Part shown: in pieces, positions 1-12,124 of the stretch | Numbering within the stretch: position 1 is the first letter of the stretch | How the letters are laid out: each line of letters opens with the position of its first letter | Source of the DNA: Archivesica marissinica | Lineage: Eukaryota; Mollusca; Bivalvia; Venerida; Vesicomyidae | DNA: 64,000 bases | Assembly (NCBI GenBank): GCA_014843695.1 | Contig: CM026404.1 | Coordinates: 88,873,784 to 88,937,783, forward strand | Reading direction: 5' to 3' | Position numbers and translations under genes: made by a program | Notes under the pieces: generated by a model | Databases searched by the model: none | What the model was told of the DNA's origin: nothing | Seen by the model: the letters and a program-made list of their open reading frames with translations, nothing else

Positions 1-197
1 CAGGGTTCGATCCTAGGACTGGGAAGTATGTGAGATGGTATGTATGTTGGTCGCCAGATCGGACAGGTGGGTTTACTCCAGGTATTCCGGTTTCCTCCCA
101 CACGAATTACAACATGTACGCTGTCATCCGCACAAACAAGAGTGATTAATATAAGTTGTTCAAGTTTGTTTTCGCAATAGTTTGTAGTTTATATAAA
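1..197 (+). mobile_element. S1 SINE, 5'-truncated by window edge
   Basis: A tRNA-derived SINE of local family S1. It begins at a B-box-like pol III promoter block (GGGTTCGATCC), then has the S1 core with TCCGGTTTCCTCCCACAC near 88-105, and ends in the tail AGTGATTAATATAAGTTGTT followed by a degenerate TTCGCAAT block. The same modules recur at 17492, 29001, 35442, 46795, 50436 and 50645. The head lies outside the window. A 34-bp minisatellite starts directly at its 3' end. The family assignment rests on internal comparison only. Confidence 0.75.
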
Positions 198-862
198 CAG
201 GTGGTCCCTATTCGGAGGTATGTCATATAGACAGGTGGTCCCTATTCAGAGGTGCTATATATAGACAGGTGGTCCCTATTTGGAGGTGCTTTATATAGAC
301 AGGTGGTCCCTATTCAGAGGTGCTATATATAGATAGGTGGTCTCTATTCGGAGGTGCTTTATATAGACATGTGGTCCCTATTCAGAGGTGCTATATATAG
401 ACAGGTGGTCCCTATTTGGAGGTGCTTTAGAGACAGGTGGTCCCTATTCGGAAGTGGTTTTATAAGACAGGTGGTCCCTATTCTGAGGTGGTTTTTATAG
501 ACAGGTGGTTCCTATTTGGAGGTGGTTCCTATTTGGAGGTGGTTTTATAAGACAGGTGGTCCCTATTCTGAGGTGGTTTTTATAGACAGGTGGTCCCTAT
601 TCGGAGGTGGTTTTATAAGACAGGTGGTCCATATTTGGAGGTGCTTTATATAGACAGGGGTCCCTATTCGGAGGTGGTTTTATAAGACAGGTGGTCCCTA
701 TTCTGAGGTGGTTTTTATAGACAGGTGGTCCCTATTCGGAGGTGGTTTTATAAGACAGGTGGTCCCTATTCTGAGGTGGTTTTTATAGACAGGTGGTCAC
801 TATTCGGAGGTGGTTTTATAAGACAGGTGGTCCCTATTTGGAGGTTTTTTTAGCACAGGTTG
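195..862. repeat. 34-bp minisatellite derived from the end of an M1 MITE
   Basis: About 20 units of roughly 34 bp built around ACAGGTGGTCCCTATTCGGA with AT-rich spacers (GGTGCTTTATATAG or GGTGGTTTTTATAG variants). The array closes with TTTAGCACAGGTTGGCCTAGTA, which resembles the terminal TTTAGCACAGGTTTGACTGTA of the M1 element at 51192-51385. The phrase TTTATTCGGAGGTGGCCTTTAG just inside that terminus is a plausible progenitor of the unit. No gene is visible. Confidence 0.85.
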
Positions 863-962
863 GCCTAGTATATATATGTTGTCTGTAACAATGCCACAGT
901 GAGTGAAAATTGTGAATATGGAACTGTACAGTATTTCATCACGAATTGTCTTGTCCCATGAT

Positions 963-1108
963 CTAGGCATATAAATTCTACATTATCCGTTCGCTCTCCC
1001 TCGTGGCGATTGATTCCATCAGGAATCAGGTCTCGGGAGTGATTAATATATATGTTGTAGCAACTTGTTTCGCAATCGAGCTCAAATAAATTTCTATAAA
1101 CTAGGACA
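963..1108 (+). mobile_element. S3/S7-type SINE, 3' part
   Basis: Contains CGCTCTCCCTCGTGGCGAT, ATTCCATCAGGAATCAGGTC and the shared tail ending TTCGCAATCGAGCTCAAATA. The same order is seen at 13622, 15012, 44527 and 50878. The 5' tRNA-like head is not clear here, so S3 and S7 cannot be separated. Confidence 0.65.
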
Positions 1109-2679
1109 CGTTTCTCCGTATTACAAATGGCATTTTGCAATAATGTTATTTGGATTACCACCCACTAGCTGCATATTTCATAAATACAAACTGAAGGAAC
1201 CAATGTTATTCAAAGCAAAGAAATATATCAAAAAGTTTATTAGTAATGATGTGGCACTGACAAATATCAACAAACATGAAACTAATTTATGCGAGAATTT
1301 AATGTGCCCCTAGCAAACTGAAGTGAAGAGAAAACATCCAGAAAAACAAATTAGATTCAAAGGCCAAGTCAACATAAAATCACATGCCATGGGTCACGCA
1401 GTTCAGGCTATAGGTACAAACTTATTAAAACAGAGTCAAATCAACTTCTTGGCTCATTATCTGGAGTGTATGGACCATAATTCCAAAATTAATATAACCA
1501 CTTTCTATTTTATTGTAAAAATGTACCGGTTTGATAAATCGATACATTCGTTTGATCAAGCTCATAAATTATGGATTACTTGAAATGAACCATGAATACA
1601 TATTGTATCTAGATTTGACAAAAACATCTCTGTTTGAGGCCATCCAGTTTTTTTCCGTGTTTTTCAGTAGTTTTAACTTCCTACATTTAATTCCAAAATA
1701 TGGAACAAAAATAAAAAGGCCAAAACTGCAATATAATTCTAAGGTTAAATTATAAAATTGAACAATATAATGAAAAATGTAGGAATACATATCTGATGTC
1801 CTCATAAGCACATTTAATACCATTGAAACAAACCTCTCTGACAAACAGGCTTTCAATGACACATCATACACATGTATAATTAATTCAAGACAGCAGTGCC
1901 GAAAAATGACCGAGTATTATTGCCGAAAAATGACAAATATTTTTAATGTAAGCTTGCTATGGTTTTTAGAGCGGAATGGAGGGTCGCCCGCCACTTTGCC
2001 TTTAAAAAAATAATATTTTTTTAATTTTTCTCTTATATAAAATTATATGGTTCAACAGGCGAGTGCCTTCGGATGGGTATATCTATAGAGCGGTGGAACC
2101 TATGCTCGGCGTAAATCCCACCAGTATAATATAAATGACCGGTATAAAATGTTAATAGCACTTGCCTTATTATTATTTTCTTAAAATCATGAAAACAACT
2201 TTCAAAACACTCTTGTTGACAGTTTTAGCTTCATCACGTGACTTTGCTGCTCAATACAGCTATCACAAGGGTGTCGGTCGGCACCCGTTTATATGGGGAA
2301 CTGAATAGTTCAGGGCACCTATGCACGACGTACTTGTTAATTTTTATTTATCCACCATAACTTGTTGAATATCTTATTTTGATATAGTACATCATTGAGT
2401 AAAAACATTTATTGGTCTTAATAAGATATCGTATAGAAACTATTTTTCGGGTTAGGTGTAGATAGATAAACTCGGATAGCTACCCAAATTGCTCAAACAC
2501 AAACAGTTTCGGTGGAAATATTCTCCAATTATTTGCTTGTTTATATTCGTCTGCTGGACACGTCATGTGACAGTTGCATCAGGCTACCGATACTCTCAAC
2601 GGAATGCTATTGAACCATGCTTCAGCTCTGTCAGTGAAATTAACCTAGAACTATATAAATATTTTAAATACGGATGAAA
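1109..2679. other. AT-rich unique stretch, no gene seen
   Basis: Open frames here are short (62-100 codons), overlap on both strands and resemble no family I recognise. A short direct repeat (TGCCGAAAAATGAC, twice near 1900-1930) is the only local structure. I see nothing else I can support. Confidence 0.5.
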
Positions 2680-2826
2680 ATGGAAAATACGCCGAGCACA
2701 GGAATACGCCGAGTGAGCATAGGAATACACCAAGCACAGGAATATGCCGAGCATAGAGGAATATGCCGAGCATAGAGGAATATGCCGAGCATAGAGGAAT
2801 ATGCCGAGCATAGAGGAATAGCATAA
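2680..2826. repeat. 19-bp minisatellite
   Basis: About seven units of 19 bp with consensus AATATGCCGAGCATAGAGG. The first units are degenerate (CGCCGAGCACAGGAATA) and the last four nearly identical, suggesting recent growth at the right side. Confidence 0.85.
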
Positions 2827-3045
2827 CTTAGAACTCATCTGCCCTTTTCACCAATATGTACTGGCTTACTGCCTCTTTGATTGGCTAACCCCAAAATAAG
2901 CCCTTCCACACACACCTCATCGCAGCTCAAAAGACACCTGCCTCTTTTCTGACCTAAACTCCCCTTTTCTGACCTGCATTGCCATCTTTTACAGACTAGA
3001 ACAAACCCTAGTATCATTGTTCTCACTCATCTGTTTACAAATCTT

Positions 3046-3282
3046 TGTTGTGGTTTACATTCATTTATCGTCGCTACCGGTTACCCATATGAGCGACGCC
3101 TCCCGAAGAGATTAGCCATTTTAGATTTTGGGAGGATAGTGCAATGATACAGACAGAGACCCATTCCAGAGTCTCCTCTGGTTCTGTTACGTACACAGGG
3201 TTACAGAGCACCGACACGAGATCTCGGTTTTAAGTTCCATCTGAAAGACTGTTTATATTATTAGGGTCAGACAGGGGATCTA
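3046..3282 (-). mobile_element. S2 SINE, lacks its tRNA-like head
   Basis: Reverse-oriented S2 copy. It carries the 3' stem-loop block (CGTCGCTACCGGTTACCCAT with GAGCGACG), ACCCATTCCAGAGTCTCCTC, a CACCGACACGAGATCTCGG block and CATCTGAAAGACTGTT. It stops in CAGACAGGGGATCTACACC, so most of the tRNA-like head is missing. Confidence 0.8.
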
Positions 3283-3298
3283 CACCATGGAGACATTT

Positions 3299-3545
3299 AT
3301 AATTTTCTATTACCTCCCTTGGCAGATAGTCTGATTTACCCCAAAATGTAAATAGATCCTTTTAGTTGGAATCCTTTGTTTTTACTGTTGTTCCATAACC
3401 AGATGTTGTGGAATGCCATGGTAAATGTGATTTTATCAAAATCGTTTTAATTAACCCATTGCATATACGGTCAAGATATAGTAGTTTAATAATCATAAAA
3501 AGCGATAGTGGAATAAAATTGCTAGCATGTTGTGCAAAGAAAACA
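3299..3545. repeat. Dispersed repeat D2, copy 1
   Basis: Shares TTACCTCCCTTGGCAGATA and then a longer block beginning TTAGTTGGAATCCTT, with AACCAGAT and TAATAATCATAA, in the same order as 11735-12112. Divergence and indels are considerable. Class is unknown; it could be part of a LINE or a nonautonomous DNA element. Confidence 0.6.
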
Positions 3546-3896
3546 ACGATAAAAACAGAGGAAAACACTTAATAGGACCTATCTACTTTCAGAGAGTATT
3601 CAGGGGCAGTAACTGACTAGAACTTAATTCTACTACTGCTGAAGTGACTATATATATATATTACACTTGAAGAAGGATGGTGGGGTACATTTATCTGTTG
3701 ACAATCACATGACAAGTTTATTTCCTGAAATAGCCCAATGCACTGGGATCGGCAGAATATGAAATATTCTCGATCACTTAACAGTACAGAAATATGTCTC
3801 CAGAATGGCCATTCTATGTACAATTCAGCACACAGCGTAACCATTTTTTGTGGACCATCTGGCCACTGTACAACTCATATAACATGTACCACTCAT

Positions 3897-4065
3897 TCCA
3901 AAATAATGTCAACATTCTTCCAGACAAATTCCAGCAAGATGTCAACATTCTGCCAGACAAATTCCAGCAAGATGTCAACATTCTGCCAGACAATTTCCAG
4001 CAAGATGTCAACATTCTGGCAGACAATTTACAGCAAGATGTCAACATTCTGCCAGACATTTCTGA
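3897..4065. repeat. 33-bp minisatellite
   Basis: Five units of 33 bp (GTCAACATTCTGCCAGACAA plus ATTCCAGCAAGAT). Because 33 is a multiple of three, overlapping frames stay open and one reads as an 11-residue repeat (DVNILPDKFQQ). No start context, splice sites or flanking domain support it as a protein. Confidence 0.85.
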
Positions 4066-4155
4066 AGTCTACTGGACAAAAAGTAACAATTGATAAATAT
4101 GTGTATATGTTCCTTGCATATAATTAAATTGCATACATATTATTATTTTACCCAT

Positions 4156-7100
4156 TCAGTACAGTACAGGCCATATTATAAGACTGAGTACAGTACAGGC
4201 CATATTATAAGACTGAGTACAGTACAGGCCATATTATAAGACTTGAGTACAGTACAGGCCATATTATAAGACTTGAGTACAGTACAGGCCATATTATAAG
4301 ACTGAGTACAGTACAGGCCATAGTATAAGACTATGTACAGTACATGCCATATTATAAGACTTGAGTACAGTACAGGCCATATTATAAGACTATGTACAGT
4401 ACATGCCATATTATAAGACTGAGTACAGTACAGGCCATATTATAAGACTTGAGTACAGTACAGGCCATATTATAAGACTTGAGTACAGTACATACCATAT
4501 TATAAGACTTGAGTACAGTACAGGCCATATTATAAGACTATGTACAGTACAGGCCATATTATAAGACTTGAGTACAGTACAGGCCATATTATAAGACTAT
4601 GTACAGTACATGCCATATTATAAGACTTGAGTACAGTACAGGCCATATTATAAGACTATGTACAGTACATGCCATATTATAAGACTGAGTACAGTACAGG
4701 CCATATTATAAGACTGAGTACAATACAGGCCATAATATAAGACTATGTACAGTACATGCCATATTATAAGACTGAGTACAGTACAGGCCATATTATAAGA
4801 CTTGAGTACAGTACAGGCCATATTATAAGACTGAGTACAGTACAGGCCATATTATAAGACTGAGTACAGCACAGGCCATATTATAAGACTAGTACAGCAC
4901 AGGCCATATTATAAGACTGAGTACAGCACAGGCCATATTATAAGACTTGAGTACAGTACAGGCCATATTATAAGTCTTGAGTACAGTACAGGTCATATTA
5001 TAATACTGAGTACAGTACAGGTCATATTATAAGACTCGGTACAGTACAGGCCATATTATAAGACTTGAGTACAGTACAGGCCATATTATAAGACTTGAGT
5101 ACAGTACAGGCCATATTATAAGACTGAGTACAGTACAGGTCATATTATAAGACTGAGTACAGCACAGGCCATATAAGACTTGAGTACAGTACAGGTCATA
5201 TTATAAGACTGAGTACAGTACAGGCCACATTATAAGACTGAGTACAGTACAGGCCATATTATAAGACTGGGTACAGTACAGGCCATATTATACGACTGAG
5301 TACAGCACAGGCCATATTATAAGACTTGAGTACAGTACAGGCCATATTATAAGACTTGAGTACAGTACAGGCCATATTATAAGACTGGGTACAGTACAGG
5401 CCATATTATAAGACTCGGTACAGTACAGGTCATATTATAAGACTCAAGTACAGTACAGGTCATATTATAAGACTGAGTACAGTACAGGTCATATTATAAG
5501 ACTGAGTACAGTACAGGCCATATTATAAGACTCCGTACAGTATAGGCCATATTATAAGACTGAGTACAGGCCATATTATAAGACTGAGTACAGTACAGGC
5601 CATATGATAAGACTGAGTACAGCACAGGCCATATTATAAGACTTGAGTACAGTACAGGCCATATTATAAGACTTGAGTACAGTACAGGCAATATCAGAAG
5701 ACTTGAGTACAGTACAGGCCATATTATAAGACTTGAGTACAGTACAGGCCATATTATAAGACTTGAGTACAGTACAGGCCATATTATAAGACTGAGTACA
5801 GTACAGGCCATATTATAAGACTTGAGTACAGTACAGGCCATAGTATAAGACTATGTACAGTACATGCCATATTATAAGACTTGAGTACAGTACAGGCCAT
5901 ATTATAAGACTATGTACAGTACATGCCATATTATAAGACTGAGTACAGTACAGGCCATATTATAAGACTTGAGTACAGTACATACCATATTATAAGACTT
6001 GAGTACAGTACAGGCCATATTATAAGACTAGTACAGTACAGGCCATATTATAAGACTTGAGTACAGTACAGGCCATATTATAAGACTATGTACAGTACAT
6101 GCCATATTATAAGACTTGAGTACAGTACAGGCCATATTATAAGACTATGTACAGTACATGCCATATTATAAGACTGAGTACAGTACAGGCCATATTATAA
6201 GACTTGAGTACAGTACATACCATATTATAAGACTTGAGTACAGTACAGGCCATATTATAAGACTATGTACAGTACAGGCCATATTATAAGACTTGAGTAC
6301 AGTACAGGCCATATTATAAGACTATGTACAGTACATGCCATATTATAAGACTTGAGTACAGTACAGGCCATATTATAAGACTATGTACAGTACATGCCAT
6401 ATTATAAGACTGAGTACAGTACAGGCCATATTATAAGACTGAGTACAATACAGGCCATAATATAAGACTATGTACAGTACATGCCATATTATAAGACTGA
6501 GTACAGTACAGGCCATATTATAAGACTTGAGTACAGTACAGGCCATATTATAAGACTGAGTACAGTACAGGCCATATTATAAGACTGAGTACAGCACAGG
6601 CCATATTATAAGACTAGTACAGCACAGGCCATATTATAAGACTGAGTACAGCACAGGCCATATTATAAGACTTGAGTACAGTACAGGCCATATTATAAGA
6701 CTTGAGTACAGTACAGGTCATATTATAATACTGAGTACAGTACAGGTCATATTATAAGACTCGGTACAGTACAGGCCATATTATAAGACTTGAGTACAGT
6801 ACAGGCCATATTATAAGACTTGAGTACAGTACAGGCCATATTATAAGACTGAGTACAGTACAGGCCATATTATAAGACTTGAGTACAGTACAGGCATATT
6901 ATAAGACTGAGTACAGTACAGGCATATTATAAGATGTACAGTACAGGCCATATTATAAGACTTGAGTACAGTACAGGCATATTATAAGACTGAGTACAGT
7001 ACAGGCCATATTATAAGACTGGTACAGTACAGGCATATTATAAGACTGAGTACAGACAGGCATATTATAAGACTGAACACCGTACAGGCATAATAAGACT

Positions 7101-7732
7101 GAGTACAGTACAGGTCATATATAAGACTGATACACAGCCATATTATAAGACTGTACAGTACAGGCCATATATAAGATGAGTACAGACAGGCCATATTATA
7201 AGACTGAGTACAGTACAGGCCATATTATAAGACTTGAGTACAGTACAGGCCATATTAAAGACTTGGTACAGTACAGGCAAAAATAGTACAGTACATACCA
7301 TATTATAAGACTGAGTACAGTACATGCCATATAATAAGACAGTACAGAACAGTCCATATTATAAGACTGAGTACAGTCCATATTATAAGACTGAGTACAG
7401 TACAGGCCATATTATAAGACTTGAGTACAGTACAGGCCATATTATAAGACTGAGTACAGGCCATATTACGAGTACAGTACAGGCCATATTACAAGAATGA
7501 GTACAGTACAGGCCATATTATAAGACTGAGTACAGTACAGGCCATATTACAAGACTGAGTACAGCACAGGTCATATTATAAGAGTGAGTACAGTACATGT
7601 CATATGATAAGACTGAGTACAGTGCATGTCATATTATAAGAGTGAGTACAGTACATGTCATATTATAAGAGTGAGTACAGTACATGTCATATTATAAGAG
7701 TGAGTACAGTACATGTCATATTATAAGACTAT
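4156..7732. repeat. 29-bp minisatellite array (3.6 kb) with internal block duplication
   Basis: About 120 units of 28-30 bp around GTACAGTACAGGCCATATTA plus TAAGACTTGA. Variants include ATGCC for AGGCC, AGCACAGG and shorter AGACTAGTAC junctions. Two rare variants recur with the same spacing: CAATACAGGCCATAATATAA at 4721 and 6446, and AGACTAGTACAGCACAGG at 4886 and 6611, both offset 1,725 bp. This indicates duplication of a multi-unit block. Units between about 6890 and 7340 carry many small deletions, unlike the rest. The last units shift to AGAGTGAGTACAGTACATGT. Confidence 0.95.
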
Positions 7733-8112
7733 GTAAAATGACACGTCATGGTCGTAATAGCTCAATTATTGACTGTTAGCCATTAACAGAGAAGAACACA
7801 CAAAAATATTATCGTCAATCAATCGTTTTGGTACTACACCAGTCCTGTTTTTGAAATTGTTTGCGAATGACGTGATTGTTGTCAGTGACAGGTGCTTGGT
7901 TAATATGGTACACTCTAGAACTGTCAAATAGGAAAATGAGCAAATAATTCTATTCACATTAGATCTATATTTCAAAAATATATATATGTTGATTAGTGTC
8001 ATTCAGGTGTAACCAATAAAATCCCATAAACAGAGGAATAAATACAGAAATTTTTGTTTGGTTTTTTAACCAGCGAAGCCATCGGCAACCGATTGCATAG
8101 ATACATCCCCAT
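7733..8112. other. Unique stretch, nothing recognised
   Basis: AT-rich sequence between the 29-bp array and an S6 fragment. The only open frame (about 78 codons, minus strand) has no recognisable domain. Confidence 0.4.
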
Positions 8113-8180
8113 GCGAGCAAGGCACCTCACACACATTGCTTAGTACTTACTGCTTAGGTTGGCTAAGTAAAGTGTATATA
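8113..8180 (+). mobile_element. S6 SINE fragment
   Basis: Short piece with GAGCAAGGCACCTCACACAC, ATTGCTTAGTACTT and TTAGGTTGGCTAAGT, the middle of S6 as seen at 19540-19590 and reversed at 44330-44390. Confidence 0.6.
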
Positions 8181-9139
8181 ACCAGAATGGATACTTCCTT
8201 CTGTTGTCTTGTTAGTCTAATGATACTTAGTCTCCAATGTTTATCGTTCAACGATAGCAGTAAAAGTGATCCCTGCCAACCATCCGATAGATAGCGCCAC
8301 CTCTCGGAAGCTCGGCCCAACTCGATTAACCATTCGGGTTGTTCCGGAGCTTAACCGAATACTACATTGTATTCCAATCTTCACTACACTCCTCCCCACT
8401 TTATTTGAAAAGTGAGAGGTCCGTGGGACGCCATCAGTCACTCTTCGGCATGATAGGTGTTCCTAACCCTTTGGCAATGATTAAAGAGAGACTGGGCTCT
8501 CAGACACTTATTTGGTCTAAAATAACCCGCAGTCAGGAAATTGGCATATGCCATGGAGACATTCCAGAGTGTAAAGTAAACCAGTGACCAAACAAATGAC
8601 CTATAGATCCTACAGATAAGGAGAGTAATGCAATCGACATTAATGGAACATACATCCCTGGTCAGAGTTGGGGCGTATCTATGCAATCGGCTGCCTATCA
8701 TCCTGACCTAGATAGACAGTAGACTATGCGCGAAGCCTCGTGCTTTACTTTGCCATGTGACACGTGAACAAGCCGGAAAAACAAACAATGCAAGTAAATA
8801 TTGATAAGACTACATCCTTACATGAAATGAAAGCTGCTGACTGGAAACATGGACTACGTAATGCACTGAATTTAATATGCAAGATAATTGTAGTTAGAAG
8901 GATCTGCCTTTTATTGACATCTGGCGGCAAATTCCAAAACGGTAATGAAGCGAAAGTGAGCGGACGAACTTAAAGCGAAGGAAAGAGACGCACGATATAA
9001 CATAAATTACAATATCGATAGAAATACCGCATACGTAGATTTTCGCGTGTGGGATCGGCGGAGATAATGGGTGTGGTTTCTGCTAATGACCTCCAAACTT
9101 CCAAAGTAGCACTATCGATATGTCTAGTTTTCTTCCATT
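8181..9139. other. Unique stretch with short open frames, no gene supported
   Basis: Contains overlapping short frames on both strands (66-87 codons near 8241-8701; 69 codons at 8764-8973). None shows a recognisable motif, and the frames overlap one another on opposite strands. I see no convincing exon. Confidence 0.4.
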
Positions 9140-9478
9140 TATGTCAAATACCTTGACCTCGACATGTTTTCTGAGCGATTAGAGAGAACTAAGCTGTGTG
9201 TGAGGTGCGTTGCTCAATGACATTACATACGTTCTCTGACCGGGTATTGAATCCGTGACCCTTCGATTCCAAATCCGACACTCTACATCTGTGTCTGTGC
9301 TTCTGCATTGTTCGTTTGTTCAGGGCCCACTCTGGAGCAATGTCGTATGTCGGCTAGTCAGTCTGTTGTGGTGAATAAGACCACCCTCATTTCCTGTGCA
9401 GAAATCAATACTCAATTCTCCAACCTCCGCAAGCGACTGCAACCTTTTTACATATTACCATGGACCACGGACGCCACT
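9140..9478 (-). mobile_element. S6 SINE interrupted by a ~166-bp insert
   Basis: Reverse S6 from about 9140 through TCCGACACTCTAC near 9288, with the matching head remnant (CATGGACCACGGACGCCAC) only at about 9458-9477. The uninterrupted order is seen at 44450-44476 (CTCTACCACTGGACCACGG). The intervening segment includes CCAACCTCCGCAAGCGACTG, resembling the reversed middle of S4, so the insert may be an S4 piece. Confidence 0.55.
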
Positions 9479-9534
9479 CTCATGAGTTGTTGCTATGTCA
9501 CTGGGTCTCGTTTCGGGGTACGTGTGTGCCTACA

Positions 9535-9716
9535 CTCCTGGGTATGCTCCAGCGGTTAACCAGTAGGCCTAATTTGTGCACCAACCTCCGTAAAAACTGC
9601 CAGCGTTTTCATATAAAGAGACACGGTCTGAGTGGGGTTAGTGCTCCCGTGACCATCAGTGATGATAGGTTACAGTGGTATACAAGTCAGCGACCGTAAC
9701 CACTCGACCACGGAGG
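9535..9716 (-). mobile_element. S4 SINE, reverse copy
   Basis: Compared with the plus copy at 48798-49033, this copy has the reversed middle (GCACCAACCTCCGTAAAAAC), the head block near 9625-9660 and head positions ending CGACCGTAACCACTCGACCA with CGGAGG. Its 3' stem-loop tail is missing, so it is a partial copy. Confidence 0.65.
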
Positions 9717-9911
9717 AGGACTATTTGATTAATTCTAACTCAGTACGGGCAATATATGTGGAGGTTGGGTGTGGAGTGGACGCATACCACATACCAATGC
9801 AAGATCATACAGTGTTACATGTACTTGAATAGTGCAATAATCCCAGCCACGAGAATCACGGGAATCACGAGAATCACTCCTGTCATGAAAAACATGACGT
9901 CAATCAAATAC

Positions 9912-10212
9912 CAGGTATCCATTATGTACGTGGAAGCACCTATATACCTATATATAGAGAGCAAGTGTCCACATCCATGTATCCATTATGTACGTGGAGG
10001 CACCTATATATAGAGAGCAATTGTCCAAATCCCTGTATCCATTATGTACGTGGAGGCACCTATATACCTATATGTAGAGAGCAAGTGTCCAAATCCCTGT
10101 ATCCATTATGTACGTGGAGGCACCTATATACCTATATATAGAGAGCAATTGTCCAAATCCCTGTATCCATTATGTACGTGGAGGCACCTATATATAGAGA
10201 GCAATTGTCCAA
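9912..10212. repeat. 64/56-bp minisatellite
   Basis: Five units beginning TATCCATTATGTACGTGGAG at 9916, 9980, 10036, 10100 and 10164. Most are 64 bp. Shorter units lack one 8-bp ACCTATAT step inside the unit. Confidence 0.9.
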
Positions 10213-10443
10213 ATAGTAGGCCATATCCGTGCAGTTCCAGGAAACGGTCACTAATGAAAGCCGTATGGACGTAGTATTGTTCCCAAGAAAACTGTACCGA
10301 GTGATCTTAGATGTTAGACATTTATAAGGCAGTCATAAATAATTAAAAAAACACACTCCTTTGAGGCCAACATAAATTTGCTTTTTTTGCAAGGCCGGAG
10401 ACAGGAGCATAGTACACTTCCGTGTATGTATCCTGGCCTTTAA

Positions 10444-11321
10444 TGGGAAACTTCAAGAGGATGAATACGCGTAATATATTGCAGGGTATGTAAGTGGAAT
10501 CAACCACACCTTCATTTGGGAAACTTGAAGAGTATGTAAGTGGAACCAATCACACCTTCATTTGGGAAACTTGAAGAGTATGTAAGTGGAACCAATCACA
10601 CCTTCATTTGGGAAACTTGAAGAGTATGTAAGTGGATCCAACCACACCTTCATTTGGGAAACTTGAAGAGTATGTAAGTGGATCCAACACACCTTCATTT
10701 GGGAAACTTGAAGAGTATGTAAGTGGAACCAACCACACCTTCATTTGGGAAACTTGAAGAGTATGTAAGTGGAACCAATCACACCTTCATTTGGGAACTT
10801 CAAGAGTATGTAAGTGGAACAACCACACCTTCATTCCACCCCCCCCTTTGGGAAACTTCAAGAGTATGTAAGTGGAACCAACCACACCTTCATTTGGGAA
10901 ACTTCAAGAGTATGTAAGTGGAACCAACCACACCTTCATTTGGGAAACTTCAAGAGATGAACTAATGAGGTATGTAAGTGGAACCAACCACACCTTCATT
11001 TGGGAAACTTCAAGAGTATGTAAGTGGAACCAATCACACCTTCATTTGGGAAACTTCAAGAGTATGTAAGTGGAACCAACCACACCTTCATTTGGGAAAC
11101 TTCAAGAGTATGTAAGTGGAACCAACCACACCTTCATTTGGGAAACTTCAAGAGTATGTAAGTGGAACCAACCACACCTTCATTTGGGAAACTTCAAGAG
11201 TATGTAAGTGGAACCAACCACACCTTCATTTAGGAAACTTCAAGAGTATGTAAGTGGAACCAACCACACCGTCATTTGGGAAACTTCAAGAGTATGTAAG
11301 TGGAACCAACCACACCTTCAT
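10444..11321. repeat. 46-bp minisatellite
   Basis: About 18 units of 46 bp: GGAAACTTCAAGAGTATGTA, AGTGGAACCAACCACACCTT, CATTTG. The left units carry TTGAAGAG, the right units TTCAAGAG, giving two subfamilies with a boundary near 10800. One unit has a C-rich insertion (10833-10850) and one has an insertion before GTATGTAAG near 10955-10970. Confidence 0.93.
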
Positions 11322-11455
11322 CCTGCTTTAGTGGCAATGTTTGTGTGATGAAGATGTGCTGGAATAAGTTCAGTATTTCTTTAGAGTAACTGATCTAACT
11401 AGATTCTGAGTAGATATTGTCTCCAGCATCAATATTTCATTTGATGATTTCGTTT

Positions 11456-11468
11456 GGGGGGGGGGGGG
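11456..11468. repeat. Poly-G run
   Basis: A 13-base G run after CGTTT. It abuts the left edge of an S8 fragment. Length is likely uncertain in the assembly. Confidence 0.8.
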
Positions 11469-11595
11469 TTAGAGTCGCATCAACAGCTTAGGTCATATGA
11501 TGACTCACCACCTATATTTGGTGGAGGAAGACCCCGGGTACCCCTGAGAGCAGTATTTCCGGCACATGCGGGCACCCGGTAGAATCACGACTTTT
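11469..11595 (-). mobile_element. S8 SINE fragment, reverse
   Basis: Has GGTGGAGGAAGACCCCGGGT, AGCAGTATTTCCGGCACATG and CGGGCACCCGGTAGAATCAC in the S8 minus-strand order. It is useful because it preserves single-copy versions of the segments that are tandemly amplified at 53371-53850 and 54000-55115. Confidence 0.7.
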
Positions 11596-11734
11596 CACAA
11601 GTCAACTCCCAGCAATATACAGTATCTTTAAGACCAAGTTAAAACGTATCGGCAATATATTGTCGCTTATATTGTAGTCAATAATAATAGTAATGGTCAA
11701 AGGGAGATAACAGATACATTATACACGTTTATGA

Positions 11735-12112
11735 ATGAGCGACATCGTTGGCTTTTCTGTTACCTCCCTTGGCAGATAACGTATCGTGGTCCTTTTTTGT
11801 TTTACATTTACTGCCCATCAATCATTTTCTGATTTTTATTGGGAGGTCAGTCTGTTGTGGACCCGAATTGCCGGGGTATGAAGCAGTGCTTAACTCTCCA
11901 TTTTAGTTGGAATCCTTGGTTTTTACTGTTATTCCCTAACCAGATATTGCGGTATGATAATTATGATTTTATCTAAATCATGTAAATTAATTGATAACAT
12001 CCTCACAGATAAGTGCCCATTGGATATACTGTTGGATATCTGTCAAGATTTAGCAAATTAATAATCATAAGATGAGAAAGTGGATGAAATTTAATAGCAT
12101 ATTATGTAAGCC
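11735..12112. repeat. Dispersed repeat D2, copy 2
   Basis: Same ordered blocks as 3299-3545 (TTACCTCCCTTGGCAGATAA, TTAGTTGGAATCCTT, AACCAGATATTG, TTAATAATCATAAGA), but longer, with about 100 bp more between the first two blocks. Confidence 0.6.
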
Positions 12113-12124
12113 TAAAGTTAACCT

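Noticed and set aside
3738..4127. Frame with an 11-residue repeat (VNILPDKFQQD)
   Set aside because: A 33-bp minisatellite keeps several frames open; two plus frames and one minus frame overlap; nothing supports coding.
8241..8701. Short frames of 66-87 codons near 8.2-8.7 kb
   Set aside because: Overlapping opposite-strand frames without motifs; compatible with chance.
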